Part shown: positions 34,411 to 42,853 of the stretch, one piece after another
Layout: the number at the start of each line of letters is the position of its first letter
Position numbering within the stretch: the first letter of the stretch is position 1
Assembly: GCA_031549925.1 (NCBI GenBank)
Contig: JAVBPA010000068.1
Location: 1-57,183, forward strand
DNA from: JAVBPA01 sp031549925
Lineage (GTDB): Bacteria; Bacillota; Clostridia; Oscillospirales; CAG-272
DNA: 57,183 nt
Direction: 5' to 3'
The notes under the pieces: model-generated
Seen by the model: only the letters and a program-made list of their open reading frames with translations
Database searches by the model: none
Told to the model about the DNA's origin: nothing
Position numbers and translations under genes: made by a program

Positions 34411-35391
34411 TTACTGAACCGCTGTTAATTCGCCTTCCGCTTGCATTAAGAGATCAAGGGAATCTGTATTCATAAGATATACAAGAGACGAATCTTCAAA
34501 CATCACGTATCTTTTTGTCTCATCAGTTTCGCATATATTGCCTATAAAAAAGCTTACATCGTAATTTACTGTAATATTTGCGGTCGATGATAATGATCCG
34601 TCCTCGTTTGTTGCTGTTTTTGTTTCGCTGTAATGTATAATAAGTCTTGTCGCTGAGCCGCCTAGTCCGTATTCGGTTTTTTTATCATCGCCGGGTTTAA
34701 AATCAACGCAATCCGAAAAATACAAATACGGAATTTCCGATATCGCCTCTTTGTCCGTAACTGTTGTTTTAAGCATGGAACGCTCTATGTCATAACTGGA
34801 AATTGTTTCGGCTGACATTGCGGGAATAGTATCGTATTCTACCATGGTGTACATAGAATAATTAAAAGTACCGGCTAAAGCGGAAGGAGTTAAATAAACA
34901 TTTTCGTCGCCTGATATTTTAAAATAATAACAGCTGTTGAAGGAGTTGTATTGCCCCAATGTATATTCATAACTCTGACCTGACGCGTATGTCACGCCGA
35001 CTTTTAACAGAGGAGCTGTAAAACCGCATTCCTCATCTGATATTTCGCCCGCGCCTATTACCCGTGAAGCGGTTATTGTTGCGATTGCCTTGGCCATAGC
35101 GCTTATGGTATCCTGTTTCAGCGGAAAATCTTTTTCTTCCTCCAAATACCAAGAAGCGCTTTTGGTGTCGTATTTTAAATTTATTTCTTCATTTGATTCG
35201 TAGATATATGAAAGGGAACGCATATCTGCCGTTTTAAAATCTACAATAGTTACCGTGTTATCCGAAACTGTTTCGTTTTCGGCGTTATTTTTTAACATGG
35301 GATTTATTATCGCATAGATAGCAATAAGCAGTACAAGCAAAGCTAAAACAAAAAACAGGATATATCCGCGGTTGATTTTCTTTTTTTTCAT
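34411..35391 (-). CDS. DUF4340 domain protein
   Basis: A 326-residue protein with one N-terminal membrane helix (YILFFVLALLVLLIAIYAII) and an extracytoplasmic domain. It contains the tandem DUF4340 pattern, including SWYLEEEKDFPLKQDTISAMAKAIATI. The family always travels with GldG-like and ABC-2 genes, as here (44 bases after the GldG-like gene), and is probably a subunit of that complex. Its function is unknown. The tail TDSLDLLMQAEGELTAVQ is soluble. Confidence 0.85.
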   Translation of the reverse strand: MKKKKINRGYILFFVLALLVLLIAIYAIINPMLKNNAENETVSDNTVTIVDFKTADMRSLSYIYESNEEINLKYDTKSASWYLEEEKDFPLKQDTISAMAKAIATITASRVIGAGEISDEECGFTAPLLKVGVTYASGQSYEYTLGQYNSFNSCYYFKISGDENVYLTPSALAGTFNYSMYTMVEYDTIPAMSAETISSYDIERSMLKTTVTDKEAISEIPYLYFSDCVDFKPGDDKKTEYGLGGSATRLIIHYSETKTATNEDGSLSSTANITVNYDVSFFIGNICETDETKRYVMFEDSSLVYLMNTDSLDLLMQAEGELTAVQ

Positions 35392-35434
35392 TTTATATAA
35401 ACCATAATCGTATTAATATTAAATTTTCGGTTAA

Positions 35435-36904
35435 TTAACGTTTTCTTCTGCGTACCCAGAACAAAAGGCCTCCCGTTATAATAGCCGCCGGGATTATAAT
35501 TGTAATAACAGCGCCCCATAAATTCCCCGAAAAATCATCAACAACAAGCGCTGCGAACTGCATACTTTTAGCGGCTATGGAAACGGAAATTCCTTTATCG
35601 CAGACATTGTTGAATATCGAAAGCAGATAAGTTGAATTTCCGCCCGCCACTGCCGAATCATAGTCCGGTTCGGTTATATATGCGCTTGTAAGCCATATCA
35701 GTTTTCCGCCTGTAGAACTGTTTTGTGTCAAAGCACCTACATCGAACGGACCGATTTCGTCACCCTCTGCTTTTTCGAGCGTTTTTATATTATAAGCGTC
35801 CAGTTTTATATAAGCCGCGCCTGATGTTTTCAGGAGGCTTGTGTAGCTGATTGTTGAAGAATTATCCCCGGAAGCTTTTATCGCATGAGCTTGAGAGAGA
35901 GCGACGTACATGTTGGAAGTATCTATGGAACTTGTTAAATCGGAGGATTGTATTTTCGGAATCAGCACATAAGGATATCCGCTGATGTAATAGTTTGCGT
36001 TGCCTTCGACAATCATACCGTCGGTGTGTTCAATTCCGTTGTTTTTTGTTAATGAATACAAATTAGGCATGTTGTTTTCCGTATATGAAGTAAGAAGCAT
36101 GACGCATCCGCCGATATCAAGATAAGCTTGTAATTTTTGAGCGTCTTCGCTTGATATATCTGATTCAGGAGAATTTATAAACACACATTTAGCGTCCTCG
36201 GGTACTTTTTCCGCTGTAATAAGCGAAAGAGCTTCAAGCACTATGTTGTCATTTTTTATATAATCTGTTAATGCGGCTTGCAGTTCTTTTTCGCCGTGTC
36301 CGTTCAAAGAATATAATTTTGGAATAAGTGAGCTGGTAACGTAATCGATAGCACCTGTTATTTTACCCTCACCGTCAAAAGAAGTTGTCCCGGCGGGGGG
36401 TGTACCGTACATTACATAATTGTAATATTCTTCTTCTGTGTACGATGTTACATAAATATCGTTATACCCAACGACATAGCTTCTTCTTGCGCTTTCAAAA
36501 ATCAAACTGTTTTCCAAAGGAGCTTCATCAATATAATTTTTGTAAAAATTCGGATTTACACCCGGATCTATTTTTTTGATTTTTATACGTCCGTTAAGCG
36601 AAGAATAACGTCCGAGAAGTTCCGATATAACCGTATCCTCATTTCCGGTTGATGCCAAATGGTAAATTGTTATATCTTCTGCGACCGCCGCGACAATATC
36701 TTTTGTTTCGTCTGTTATAGTATAAATAGCGTTTGACGATGTGTCGAGTTTTGTATATGACGGCGGAAGAGAAGCCACAATCATATTAACAACGATAATT
36801 ATCGCAAGCAGAGCGAATGAAATAAGTGTGCTGTAACCGCCTATTTTAAAACTTTTACTCTTAAAAGAATCGGCTACCGATATCTTTTCTTTTTTGGATT
36901 TCAT
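35435..36904 (-). CDS. GldG-like ABC auxiliary protein
   Basis: A 489-residue protein of the GldG/ABC_transp_aux family. An N-terminal membrane helix (about 20-45) is followed by a large outer domain starting PPSYTKLDTSSNAIYTITDETK, typical of GldG and intraflagellar-transport-like domains. A C-terminal helix near 465-485 ends WVRRRKR. In Bacteroidota GldG with GldA and GldF is linked to gliding and secretion. In Clostridia the role is unknown. It lies between the permease and DUF4340 genes on one strand. Confidence 0.88.
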   Translation of the reverse strand: MKSKKEKISVADSFKSKSFKIGGYSTLISFALLAIIIVVNMIVASLPPSYTKLDTSSNAIYTITDETKDIVAAVAEDITIYHLASTGNEDTVISELLGRYSSLNGRIKIKKIDPGVNPNFYKNYIDEAPLENSLIFESARRSYVVGYNDIYVTSYTEEEYYNYVMYGTPPAGTTSFDGEGKITGAIDYVTSSLIPKLYSLNGHGEKELQAALTDYIKNDNIVLEALSLITAEKVPEDAKCVFINSPESDISSEDAQKLQAYLDIGGCVMLLTSYTENNMPNLYSLTKNNGIEHTDGMIVEGNANYYISGYPYVLIPKIQSSDLTSSIDTSNMYVALSQAHAIKASGDNSSTISYTSLLKTSGAAYIKLDAYNIKTLEKAEGDEIGPFDVGALTQNSSTGGKLIWLTSAYITEPDYDSAVAGGNSTYLLSIFNNVCDKGISVSIAAKSMQFAALVVDDFSGNLWGAVITIIIPAAIITGGLLFWVRRRKR

Positions 36905-36982
36905 TTGTCTGTACTTCCTCTCTGTAATTTAAGATATCTCATCTTTAATATTTATACATATATTTATTCTTACAGTTATCTT

Positions 36983-37846
36983 TTAGCTCCATCTGCGTTT
37001 TTCAACAGATTGTACGCTGAAAAATACAAAGATGAATATTACTGATAAATAATAAATTATGGAAGTAACATCAAATATTCCGGATATAAAACCATTTAAC
37101 CGGTCATACATGGAAAGCCAGGTAAGCGTTTGATTTATAGAACCTGAAAACCATTCTATTTTGACGAAATAAAGGACAAACATCAACCCTTCAAACACAA
37201 TTGCCGTAATATACGCGACTGTTGAATTTTTTGTCATATACCAAACAAGCAAAGCGGCCAACAATATCAGAACTGTGTATGAAACGAAAGAAGCTATTGC
37301 AGTAGCCGGAATCATGGATGAAAGACCGCCCATCAAATAAGCACCGAGCAGAACGCCGAAGCTTATTACCGCGGCGATAACCTGACTTTCGGTAAGAGCG
37401 GACATAAACATACCGACCGCAATCAAGGCAGCACCCAATAAAAAGAAACCGAGTATAGCGGTGTATGTTGATAAAAAATAAACTGTTCCGAAAATAGAAA
37501 GCATTAACGGATACAAGCACATAAGAGCCACAGGAAGAGTAAATATGGTAAGAAGCGCGAGGTATTTCCCTATAACAATCGAAGAAACGGATATCGGAAG
37601 AGAATACAAAAGGCTGTCAGTTTTCTGATGTTTTTCTTCTGCGAGCGAACGCATTGTTAAAATCGGAATAATAAATGTAAAAGTAAAACTAACGGAAGAA
37701 AGGGCATATTCAAAAGCGGGGTAACCTCCGCGGAGATTAGTTGCCGTGCAAAAAATACCGGTTATAAGCAATATGAAAGCGATAAATACATATCCCGTCA
37801 TGTTTGTGAAATGGGAATGCAGTTCTTTTTTATATACAGCCAGCAT
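36983..37846 (-). CDS. ABC-2 type permease (GldF-like)
   Basis: A 287-residue membrane protein with six predicted helices, starting MLAVYKKELHSHFTNMTGYV. The segment RSLAEEKHQKTDSLLYSLPIS precedes a helix and is the conserved ABC-2 coupling region of the GldF/NosY group. It starts 16 bases after the ATPase gene and is the membrane channel of the system. Substrate unknown; Gld-type transporters may move protein or lipid. Confidence 0.9.
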   Translation of the reverse strand: MLAVYKKELHSHFTNMTGYVFIAFILLITGIFCTATNLRGGYPAFEYALSSVSFTFTFIIPILTMRSLAEEKHQKTDSLLYSLPISVSSIVIGKYLALLTIFTLPVALMCLYPLMLSIFGTVYFLSTYTAILGFFLLGAALIAVGMFMSALTESQVIAAVISFGVLLGAYLMGGLSSMIPATAIASFVSYTVLILLAALLVWYMTKNSTVAYITAIVFEGLMFVLYFVKIEWFSGSINQTLTWLSMYDRLNGFISGIFDVTSIIYYLSVIFIFVFFSVQSVEKRRWS

Positions 37847-37862
37847 ATAATGTTAAGCCTCC

Positions 37863-39038
37863 TTATTTGAATATGGGCGTGTAACCGTCTCCGCCCTTTT
37901 TATCTTTTGTTTTATTTTTCGCTTTATTTTGTTTTTTCATCTCTTCGCTGTCATCGTCATCATCTTCGTCATCATAATCGTCGTCGGAATAATCAGTTTC
38001 CGTTTCATCATCTTCGTCTATATCTTTATCTTCGTCTGATTCTTCCACATATTCAAATTTAATGTTGTCATTTAAATCGAGCGAGTTCGGATCTGTTTTA
38101 TCGGGATCTGCGGTTAAACGCAAAAAGACGTCTTCAAGCGTTATAGTTTCGTTTATCATATTAAGTATCGGATAATTTAATTTATGAATAGCAAAATATA
38201 CGGCTTCGCGTATATCCATATCTCTTTTGCTCTTTATTTTTATATCATAAGCGCCGGATTCGTTTTTGGACGGGGCAACTTCGTATTCCAAAATACCGTA
38301 GATTTCATCGAGAGCCATGCGGATTTTACCTTCTTCTCCCCGGATGAGAAGATACATGTTTTTATCTCCGGTCAAATAATTGGAAAGATTTTCAAGTGTG
38401 TCGGAGGCAACCAAATTGCCGCGCGCTATAATCATGACATAATCGCAGACAGCCGCTACTTCCGATAAAATATGGCTGCTTAATATTACGGTGTGTTCTT
38501 CTCCGAGAGATTTTATTAAAGAACGTATCTCAATTATCTGTTTCGGGTCAAGACCGACCGTAGGTTCGTCAAGAATTATGACATCGGGATCGCCTATCAT
38601 TGCCTGAGCTATACCCACACGCTGACGATAACCTTTTGACAGATTTTTGATCAGTCTGTTGCGGACCTCTTCTATTTGTGTTACCGATATAACATGTTCG
38701 ATTTCTTCGGCAAGATCCGCGCGGCGTATACCTTTTGCCTGTCCGACGAAACGAAGGTATTCTACGGGAGTCATTTCCGGATAAACGGGAGGCTGTTCGG
38801 GGAGATAGCCGATGTGACGTTTTGCTTCAAGCGGTTCTTCATAAACATCGTGTCCATCGATTAAAACTTGTCCGCTGGTAGCCGCAAGACAACCCGTAAT
38901 GATATTCATTGTAGTAGATTTTCCCGCGCCGTTAGGACCTAAAAATCCGTATATACTGCCTTTTGAAACTTTGAAGGACAGATTTCGGACCGCTGTGATA
39001 TCTCCGTATTTTTTAGTAAGATTTTTTACTTCTATCAA
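37863..39038 (-). CDS. ABC transporter ATPase (GldA-like) with long acidic tail
   Basis: A 391-residue ATPase. Walker A is GPNGAGKSTT (about 34-43), the signature NLSKGYRQRVGIAQAM is near 134-149, Walker B is VIILDEPTVGLDP and the switch His is in VILSSHILSEV. The nucleotide domain and DUF4162-like end finish near residue 325. The rest is an acidic low-complexity tail: DEDDDDDSEEMKK is its core, then Lys-rich residues and a short GDGYTPIFK end. Such a tail is not usual for this family. It is the first gene of the gld-like run. The intergenic space to the HTH gene is 422 bases. Confidence 0.92.
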   Translation of the reverse strand: MIEVKNLTKKYGDITAVRNLSFKVSKGSIYGFLGPNGAGKSTTMNIITGCLAATSGQVLIDGHDVYEEPLEAKRHIGYLPEQPPVYPEMTPVEYLRFVGQAKGIRRADLAEEIEHVISVTQIEEVRNRLIKNLSKGYRQRVGIAQAMIGDPDVIILDEPTVGLDPKQIIEIRSLIKSLGEEHTVILSSHILSEVAAVCDYVMIIARGNLVASDTLENLSNYLTGDKNMYLLIRGEEGKIRMALDEIYGILEYEVAPSKNESGAYDIKIKSKRDMDIREAVYFAIHKLNYPILNMINETITLEDVFLRLTADPDKTDPNSLDLNDNIKFEYVEESDEDKDIDEDDETETDYSDDDYDDEDDDDDSEEMKKQNKAKNKTKDKKGGDGYTPIFK

Positions 39039-39323
39039 TGCGAAAACCTCCGGTTTATGATTATGATATTATTTTTTATTTAACATAAATTTATTTTATA
39101 CATATATTATATAAGCCTGTTATACAGACATGTTACATATTACACTGCTTATGTGATGATATTGTGATGATTATACACGTTTTTTTATAAATAAATATTA
39201 ATTTCGTGTTAATATAATTTTTACCGTAATGTATATTAAAATTAAAATGTATATAGTATTATACACCATGTGACACAATAGATAAAACAGATAACACCGT
39301 TTCTTTTGTTTTGAATTATAGTA

Positions 39324-39356
39324 TTGATCACCACAACGCAACCGTCGGTTGATCAA
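39324..39356. promoter_or_regulatory. nested palindrome, possible operator
   Basis: TTGATCA (39324) and TGATCAA (39350) are a 7-base inverted pair, and inside lies CAACCGTCGGTTG (39339-39351), a 13-base palindrome with one central base. It is about 110 bases upstream of the HTH gene. A regulator-binding role is inferred only from symmetry. Confidence 0.4.
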
Positions 39357-39408
39357 GATACAACTTAAAGTTTGTATTATTCAACTTTTGCTATGTTGTT
39401 TACACTTG

Positions 39409-39448
39409 TATAATATGATATACTCATTTTATCATATTATGAAATGAG
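39409..39448 (+). promoter_or_regulatory. HTH gene promoter with 11-bp perfect inverted repeat
   Basis: TATAAT (39409-39414) overlaps an 11-base arm ATAATATGATA (39410-39420). Its exact reverse complement TATCATATTAT lies at 39430-39440 after nine bases. A second pair, CTCATTT (39423-39429) and AAATGAG (39442-39448), includes the Shine-Dalgarno GAG. The -35 is weak. The position suggests autoregulation by the HTH protein that follows. Confidence 0.65.
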
Positions 39449-39460
39449 GTAATATAATAA

Positions 39461-39958
39461 ATGTCAACACTAGGAACAAGGATAGCGGAATATCGTCATA
39501 ACGCCAATTTAACGCAGGATCAGCTTGCGGAGAAAACAGGAGTCACTTCACAAGCGGTTTCAAAATGGGAAAATGACCTTTCATGCCCCGACATCACATT
39601 ATTACCGCAGCTTTCGGATATTTTTGGTATCACAATTGACGAATTGCTTCGCGGAGAAAAATCGTATGAAACGAAATATCTTTCGGAATCTCAGCGGAAA
39701 GATTTCAACAAAATGATTTTAAAAATAAAAGTAAACAGCCAAAACGGGGATAAAGTAAATGTAAACTTACCGCTTGCTCTTATAAAAGCCGTTCTTGAAA
39801 TAGGTATTTCGATGCCGGAAATAGGCGGAAATAACAATGATATCATGAAAAATATTGATTTCGGAGCAATACTTTCTATGGCTGAAAGCGGTTTGTTCGG
39901 AAAAATTGTCGAGGTTGAAACTGCTGCCGGAGACAATGTGGAAGTATATATTGAATAA
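39461..39958 (+). CDS. HTH (Xre-family) regulator with a YvlB-like C-terminal domain
   Basis: A 165-residue regulator. The N-terminal Xre-type helix-turn-helix (about 5-65) reads NLTQDQLAEKTGVTSQAVSKWENDLSCPD, here given only in outline: helix two is DQLAEKTG and recognition helix is SQAVSKWEN. A C-terminal domain from about 85 contains NVNLPLALIKAVLEIG and VETAAGDNVEVYIE, the pattern of YvlB/LiaX-like stress proteins. Such a fusion suggests sensing of an envelope or cell-state signal. A perfect inverted repeat over its promoter supports autoregulation. The small protein that follows begins 48 bases after its stop. Confidence 0.88.
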   Translation: MSTLGTRIAEYRHNANLTQDQLAEKTGVTSQAVSKWENDLSCPDITLLPQLSDIFGITIDELLRGEKSYETKYLSESQRKDFNKMILKIKVNSQNGDKVNVNLPLALIKAVLEIGISMPEIGGNNNDIMKNIDFGAILSMAESGLFGKIVEVETAAGDNVEVYIE

Positions 39959-40006
39959 AAAAAATAATTTTAACAATAATATATACATACCGAAAGAGGT
40001 CTAACT

Positions 40007-40261
40007 ATGCTGATAAAAATAAAAGGTGGAGAAAAAAATATAACAATACCTTTTCCGACAGGACTCGTTTTCAATTCGGTTACAGCGTATACGATACTTC
40101 CTCATATAATAAGCGAAGTAAAAAAAGCGGGTATTACAGGAAAACAACTGGCGGCGGTTTGCCGTGAGCTTAAAAAAGCAAAACATTTGCTTAAAAAAGA
40201 AAATTTACCTTTTGTGGAAGTCCAAACGGGAAGCGGAGAACAAGTATTAATTAAATTATAG
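40007..40261 (+). CDS. small YvlB-like hypothetical protein
   Basis: An 84-residue protein of unknown function. The N-terminal MLIKIKGGEKNITIPFPTGL and C-terminal VEVQTGSGEQVLIKL resemble the YvlB-type C-terminal half of the preceding HTH regulator, which ends VETAAGDNVEVYIE. I infer relationship by this pattern, not by a search. AAAGAGGT is the ribosome site upstream of the ATG. It sits in the run HTH gene, this gene, hemolysin III gene. Nine bases separate its stop from the next start. There is no signal peptide. Confidence 0.75.
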   Translation: MLIKIKGGEKNITIPFPTGLVFNSVTAYTILPHIISEVKKAGITGKQLAAVCRELKKAKHLLKKENLPFVEVQTGSGEQVLIKL

Positions 40262-40270
40262 GAGAAATAT

Positions 40271-40942
40271 ATGAACAATGCAAAAACAAGACTCGAAATG
40301 AAAATATCGATCCCGAGTTATACTTTAGCGGAAGAACTTATGAATTCGATATCTCACGGTATCGGAGGAGCGCTGGGGATTGCGGCTCTTGTTCTTTGCG
40401 TGGTTAAAGCCGCACTGTACGGAAACGCCGTTTCTGTGGCTGCCGTATCTATTTACGGTGCAACACTTGTCATTCTCTATACTGTTTCGTCGATATACCA
40501 TGCCCTGCGTCCAAACATGGCAAAACGTATTTTTCGTGTGCTTGATCATTGCAGCATATATCTGCTGATAGCCGGAACGTATACGCCATATACACTCATT
40601 TCTCTCCGCGGCACTCTTGGCTGGGTTCTTTTCGGAGTAGTTTGGGGGGCTGCGGCTTTAGGTATTGCCTGTAATTCAATTGATATTAAAAAATTCCGTG
40701 TATTATCTTTTATAAATTATATTGCCTCCGGTTGGGTTGTCGTTATTGCGGCAGCTCCGCTTGCGGCTGCTATCGGAGGAGCGGGATCTTTTCTTCTTTT
40801 GGCAGGCGGAATTGTATACACGGTCGGAGCTTTGTTTTATTTATTGGGGAAAGCGTGTCCTTTTATGCATTCAACCTTTCACATATTTGTGCTTGCCGGA
40901 AGTATCCTCCACTTTTTTTCTATACTCCTGTATGTTATATAA
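40271..40942 (+). CDS. hemolysin III family membrane protein (PAQR-like)
   Basis: A 223-residue seven-helix membrane protein of the YqfA/hemolysin III family. The pattern ELMNSISHGIGGALGIAALV near residue 24 and SSIYHALRPN and FRVLDHCSIYLLIAGTYTPY carry the Ser/His/Asp zinc-site residues found in adiponectin-receptor-like proteins. A late His in FHIFVLAGSILHFFS completes the site. Some relatives are linked to membrane-lipid homeostasis. The old haemolytic name is not evidence of toxin activity. Cotranscribed with the HTH regulator, which may respond to membrane state. Confidence 0.92.
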   Translation: MNNAKTRLEMKISIPSYTLAEELMNSISHGIGGALGIAALVLCVVKAALYGNAVSVAAVSIYGATLVILYTVSSIYHALRPNMAKRIFRVLDHCSIYLLIAGTYTPYTLISLRGTLGWVLFGVVWGAAALGIACNSIDIKKFRVLSFINYIASGWVVVIAAAPLAAAIGGAGSFLLLAGGIVYTVGALFYLLGKACPFMHSTFHIFVLAGSILHFFSILLYVI

Positions 40943-40981
40943 ATATTCCGTTAAAAGCTGTAATAAAGAGAAAAACATTTT

Positions 40982-41004
40982 AAATCAGCCGCTTTGATTT
41001 TTTA
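40982..41004 (+). terminator. weak terminator after the hemolysin III gene
   Basis: AAATCA and TGATTT form a 6-bp stem around GCCGCTT, followed by TTTT. It lies 40 bases after the stop codon. The stem is A+T-rich, so it may be weak. Confidence 0.5.
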
Positions 41005-41111
41005 GCCCTGTTAATCGGCAACTTATCTTAATTTAATGAAGCTTTTATATGTTATAACCTGAATTGCGTAAAATAAAATATTGGTTAAAATTTATATAAT
41101 TTTTTATTTTT

Positions 41112-41147
41112 AAGCCGCGGTAAAATATCCCCCGCGGCTTAATTTTT
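41112..41147 (+). terminator. strong G+C-rich hairpin terminator
   Basis: AAGCCGCGG and CCGCGGCTT form a 9-bp perfect stem around an 11-base loop, followed by AATTTTT on the plus strand. It is a second stop after the hemolysin III operon and protects the convergent gene. Confidence 0.7.
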
Positions 41148-41268
41148 ATGACTTTTAAAATTCCGTGTGCAAAACAAAGAAAACACATGCTTGCTTTATT
41201 TGTATAAAAATTTTTATTATATATTCAAATGGAGGGTATTTTCGGATAAATTACATGAACAATGTGTT

Positions 41269-42732
41269 TTAAGCCGCGTTTTCTATATAAGCTTTTTTTA
41301 TTTTTTCAAGCGCGCTGACAGATGATTTTTCTGCCGAAGCCCATTTTGAAGGTAAAGTTACGGTGTTTTTCGCCACGATATCCCGGAACATCCAGGGGAG
41401 CGATGACCAGTTGTTTGAGAACAAAGTAACCGTATCAAAGTTTCTGCCTTTCATGATGATATCGAGCATTTCGATAGTTCCTTCGTCACGGGCAAATTTA
41501 TTTTGAGCCGAATCCTCATACCATGCGGGGAACAGTGTTTTATAGCTTTCGGCGTTCAGCGCTTCCGTAATAATTCCGGTGCGGCGTATGTCGGTATTTG
41601 TTTTGGGGAGAATTATAACGCTGTAACGGTCCATTGTTCCGGTCATATAAATTTCCTGGTTTTCATCCCATTTCGGATAAGGGAGCACCCCGTATTCATC
41701 TTCAAATTCACGCATTTCACCGTACATTGACCATAATATCCGTGTATTGAATATCGCATTATATTTCATAAACGGTATAGCGGCACGTTCGTAATTCGGA
41801 GCGACCGCTATAAACGAACCGGTGCTGGACCAGTAAAGCTCGTTCACTTTTTCGATGGCGGCGAGCATACGGTCGCTGTTTATAACAATTTCAGGATAAC
41901 CCTCTTCATCCTGACCTATTATCGGTATGTTGAAAGCAAAGGGATAAACATCAAGATTTGTAGCGGTTTCCGCCGTAAAAGAATAAAAATCTTCTTCGTC
42001 GCTTACGGTGTTTCCGTTCAAATCACTGTATACATCTTTGGTAATACCTATAAAATAATCAATTGTCCATTCGTTTGTGCGCACTTTTTCATAAAGATCG
42101 GGCAGCTGATATTCATTCGCCAGACGTTTGTTATACATAACGGCATATGTAAGATTCAATGTTGAAAGGCATGTATCACCGACAACGGTATAAACCGCTC
42201 CTCCCATACTGAAACGATTGTTTATACCATTTATCCACCATGGTTTATCAAGATTAATATGCTCCACTCCATACCAGTTTACAAGATAACCGTTTGTTAT
42301 CAGAGTACCTGTTACAAAACACATGGTCAAACCAATATCAAACGCGTCCTCGTTTGCCGCAAGTATTTTATTTACTTCGGTTATTTCTTCATTTGCCGTA
42401 TTTATTGATGTGATTTTAATATCGAATCTTTCCTCAAGTGTTCTGTTACGCTGAAATAAAGCGTCGTTTCGGATTTCCCCGTCCTCTTCTTCCGTCCAAA
42501 CTTCAAATAAATATCCGGGTCTGTTGGAGATACGGAAGTTATAACCGTCAAATGTTTCGGCGGGAAGTTCGTCTGATATAGACAGACGCGGATCCTGCGT
42601 TTCCGATTCTTCGGCGGAGACAATGGTTATTGATTCGGAATCTTTATCTGCTGCTTCCGAGCAGGAATATAAAACCGTACAAAAAATCATTGCGGATATC
42701 AACAGAAGAGATAATATTCTTGCTTTTTTCAT
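41269..42732 (-). CDS. extracellular solute-binding lipoprotein (orphan)
   Basis: A 487-residue secreted lipoprotein. The signal peptide has the lipobox VLYSC. After an acidic Ser/Glu-rich spacer comes LPAETFDGYNFRIS, then EIRNDALFQRNRTLEERF, the pattern shared by two related proteins in this window (46006 and 56909). Overall it resembles carbohydrate-type solute-binding proteins (family 1). No permease or ATPase of an uptake system is in the window, so it may deliver to a remote transporter or act as a sensor. It is divergent from the ADP-ribosylglycohydrolase-fold gene. Confidence 0.85.
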   Translation of the reverse strand: MKKARILSLLLISAMIFCTVLYSCSEAADKDSESITIVSAEESETQDPRLSISDELPAETFDGYNFRISNRPGYLFEVWTEEEDGEIRNDALFQRNRTLEERFDIKITSINTANEEITEVNKILAANEDAFDIGLTMCFVTGTLITNGYLVNWYGVEHINLDKPWWINGINNRFSMGGAVYTVVGDTCLSTLNLTYAVMYNKRLANEYQLPDLYEKVRTNEWTIDYFIGITKDVYSDLNGNTVSDEEDFYSFTAETATNLDVYPFAFNIPIIGQDEEGYPEIVINSDRMLAAIEKVNELYWSSTGSFIAVAPNYERAAIPFMKYNAIFNTRILWSMYGEMREFEDEYGVLPYPKWDENQEIYMTGTMDRYSVIILPKTNTDIRRTGIITEALNAESYKTLFPAWYEDSAQNKFARDEGTIEMLDIIMKGRNFDTVTLFSNNWSSLPWMFRDIVAKNTVTLPSKWASAEKSSVSALEKIKKAYIENAA

Positions 42733-42770
42733 ACTTTACAATCCTCCGTAAGTTATATTTGTAAAAATTA

Positions 42771-42800
42771 TTGCAAATATATTTAATTCTGTGCTATATT
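42771..42800 (+). promoter_or_regulatory. promoter of the ADP-ribosylglycohydrolase-fold gene
   Basis: TTGCAA and TATATT are 18 bases apart, in the gap shared with the divergent solute-binding lipoprotein gene, about 54 bases upstream of the ATG. Confidence 0.5.
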
Positions 42801-42853
42801 GGAATAGAGATACCGGTAACATGGACAACAGATAGAATAAAGGAGTTATATAA

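Larger units (their letters stand above)
39039..39460. other. 422-base divergent intergenic region
   Basis: It separates the GldA-like ATPase from the HTH regulator. Near the HTH gene are the inverted repeats at 39324-39356 and 39410-39448. The ATPase promoter could not be placed convincingly by eye. Between 39080 and 39300 it is A+T-rich with no visible gene. Confidence 0.6.
40943..41268. other. 326-base intergenic stretch with two hairpins
   Basis: It lies between the hemolysin III gene and the converging solute-binding lipoprotein gene, and contains the two terminators at 40982-41004 and 41112-41147. No gene was seen in the remainder. Confidence 0.6.

Noticed and set aside
39410..39448. 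RNA pseudoknot formed by the two inverted repeats
   Set aside because: The connecting segment of one base cannot cross an 11-bp stem, so only alternative hairpins or DNA operators are plausible.
40271..40942. Haemolysin toxin
   Set aside because: The family name is historical; the fold is a PAQR-like membrane protein.
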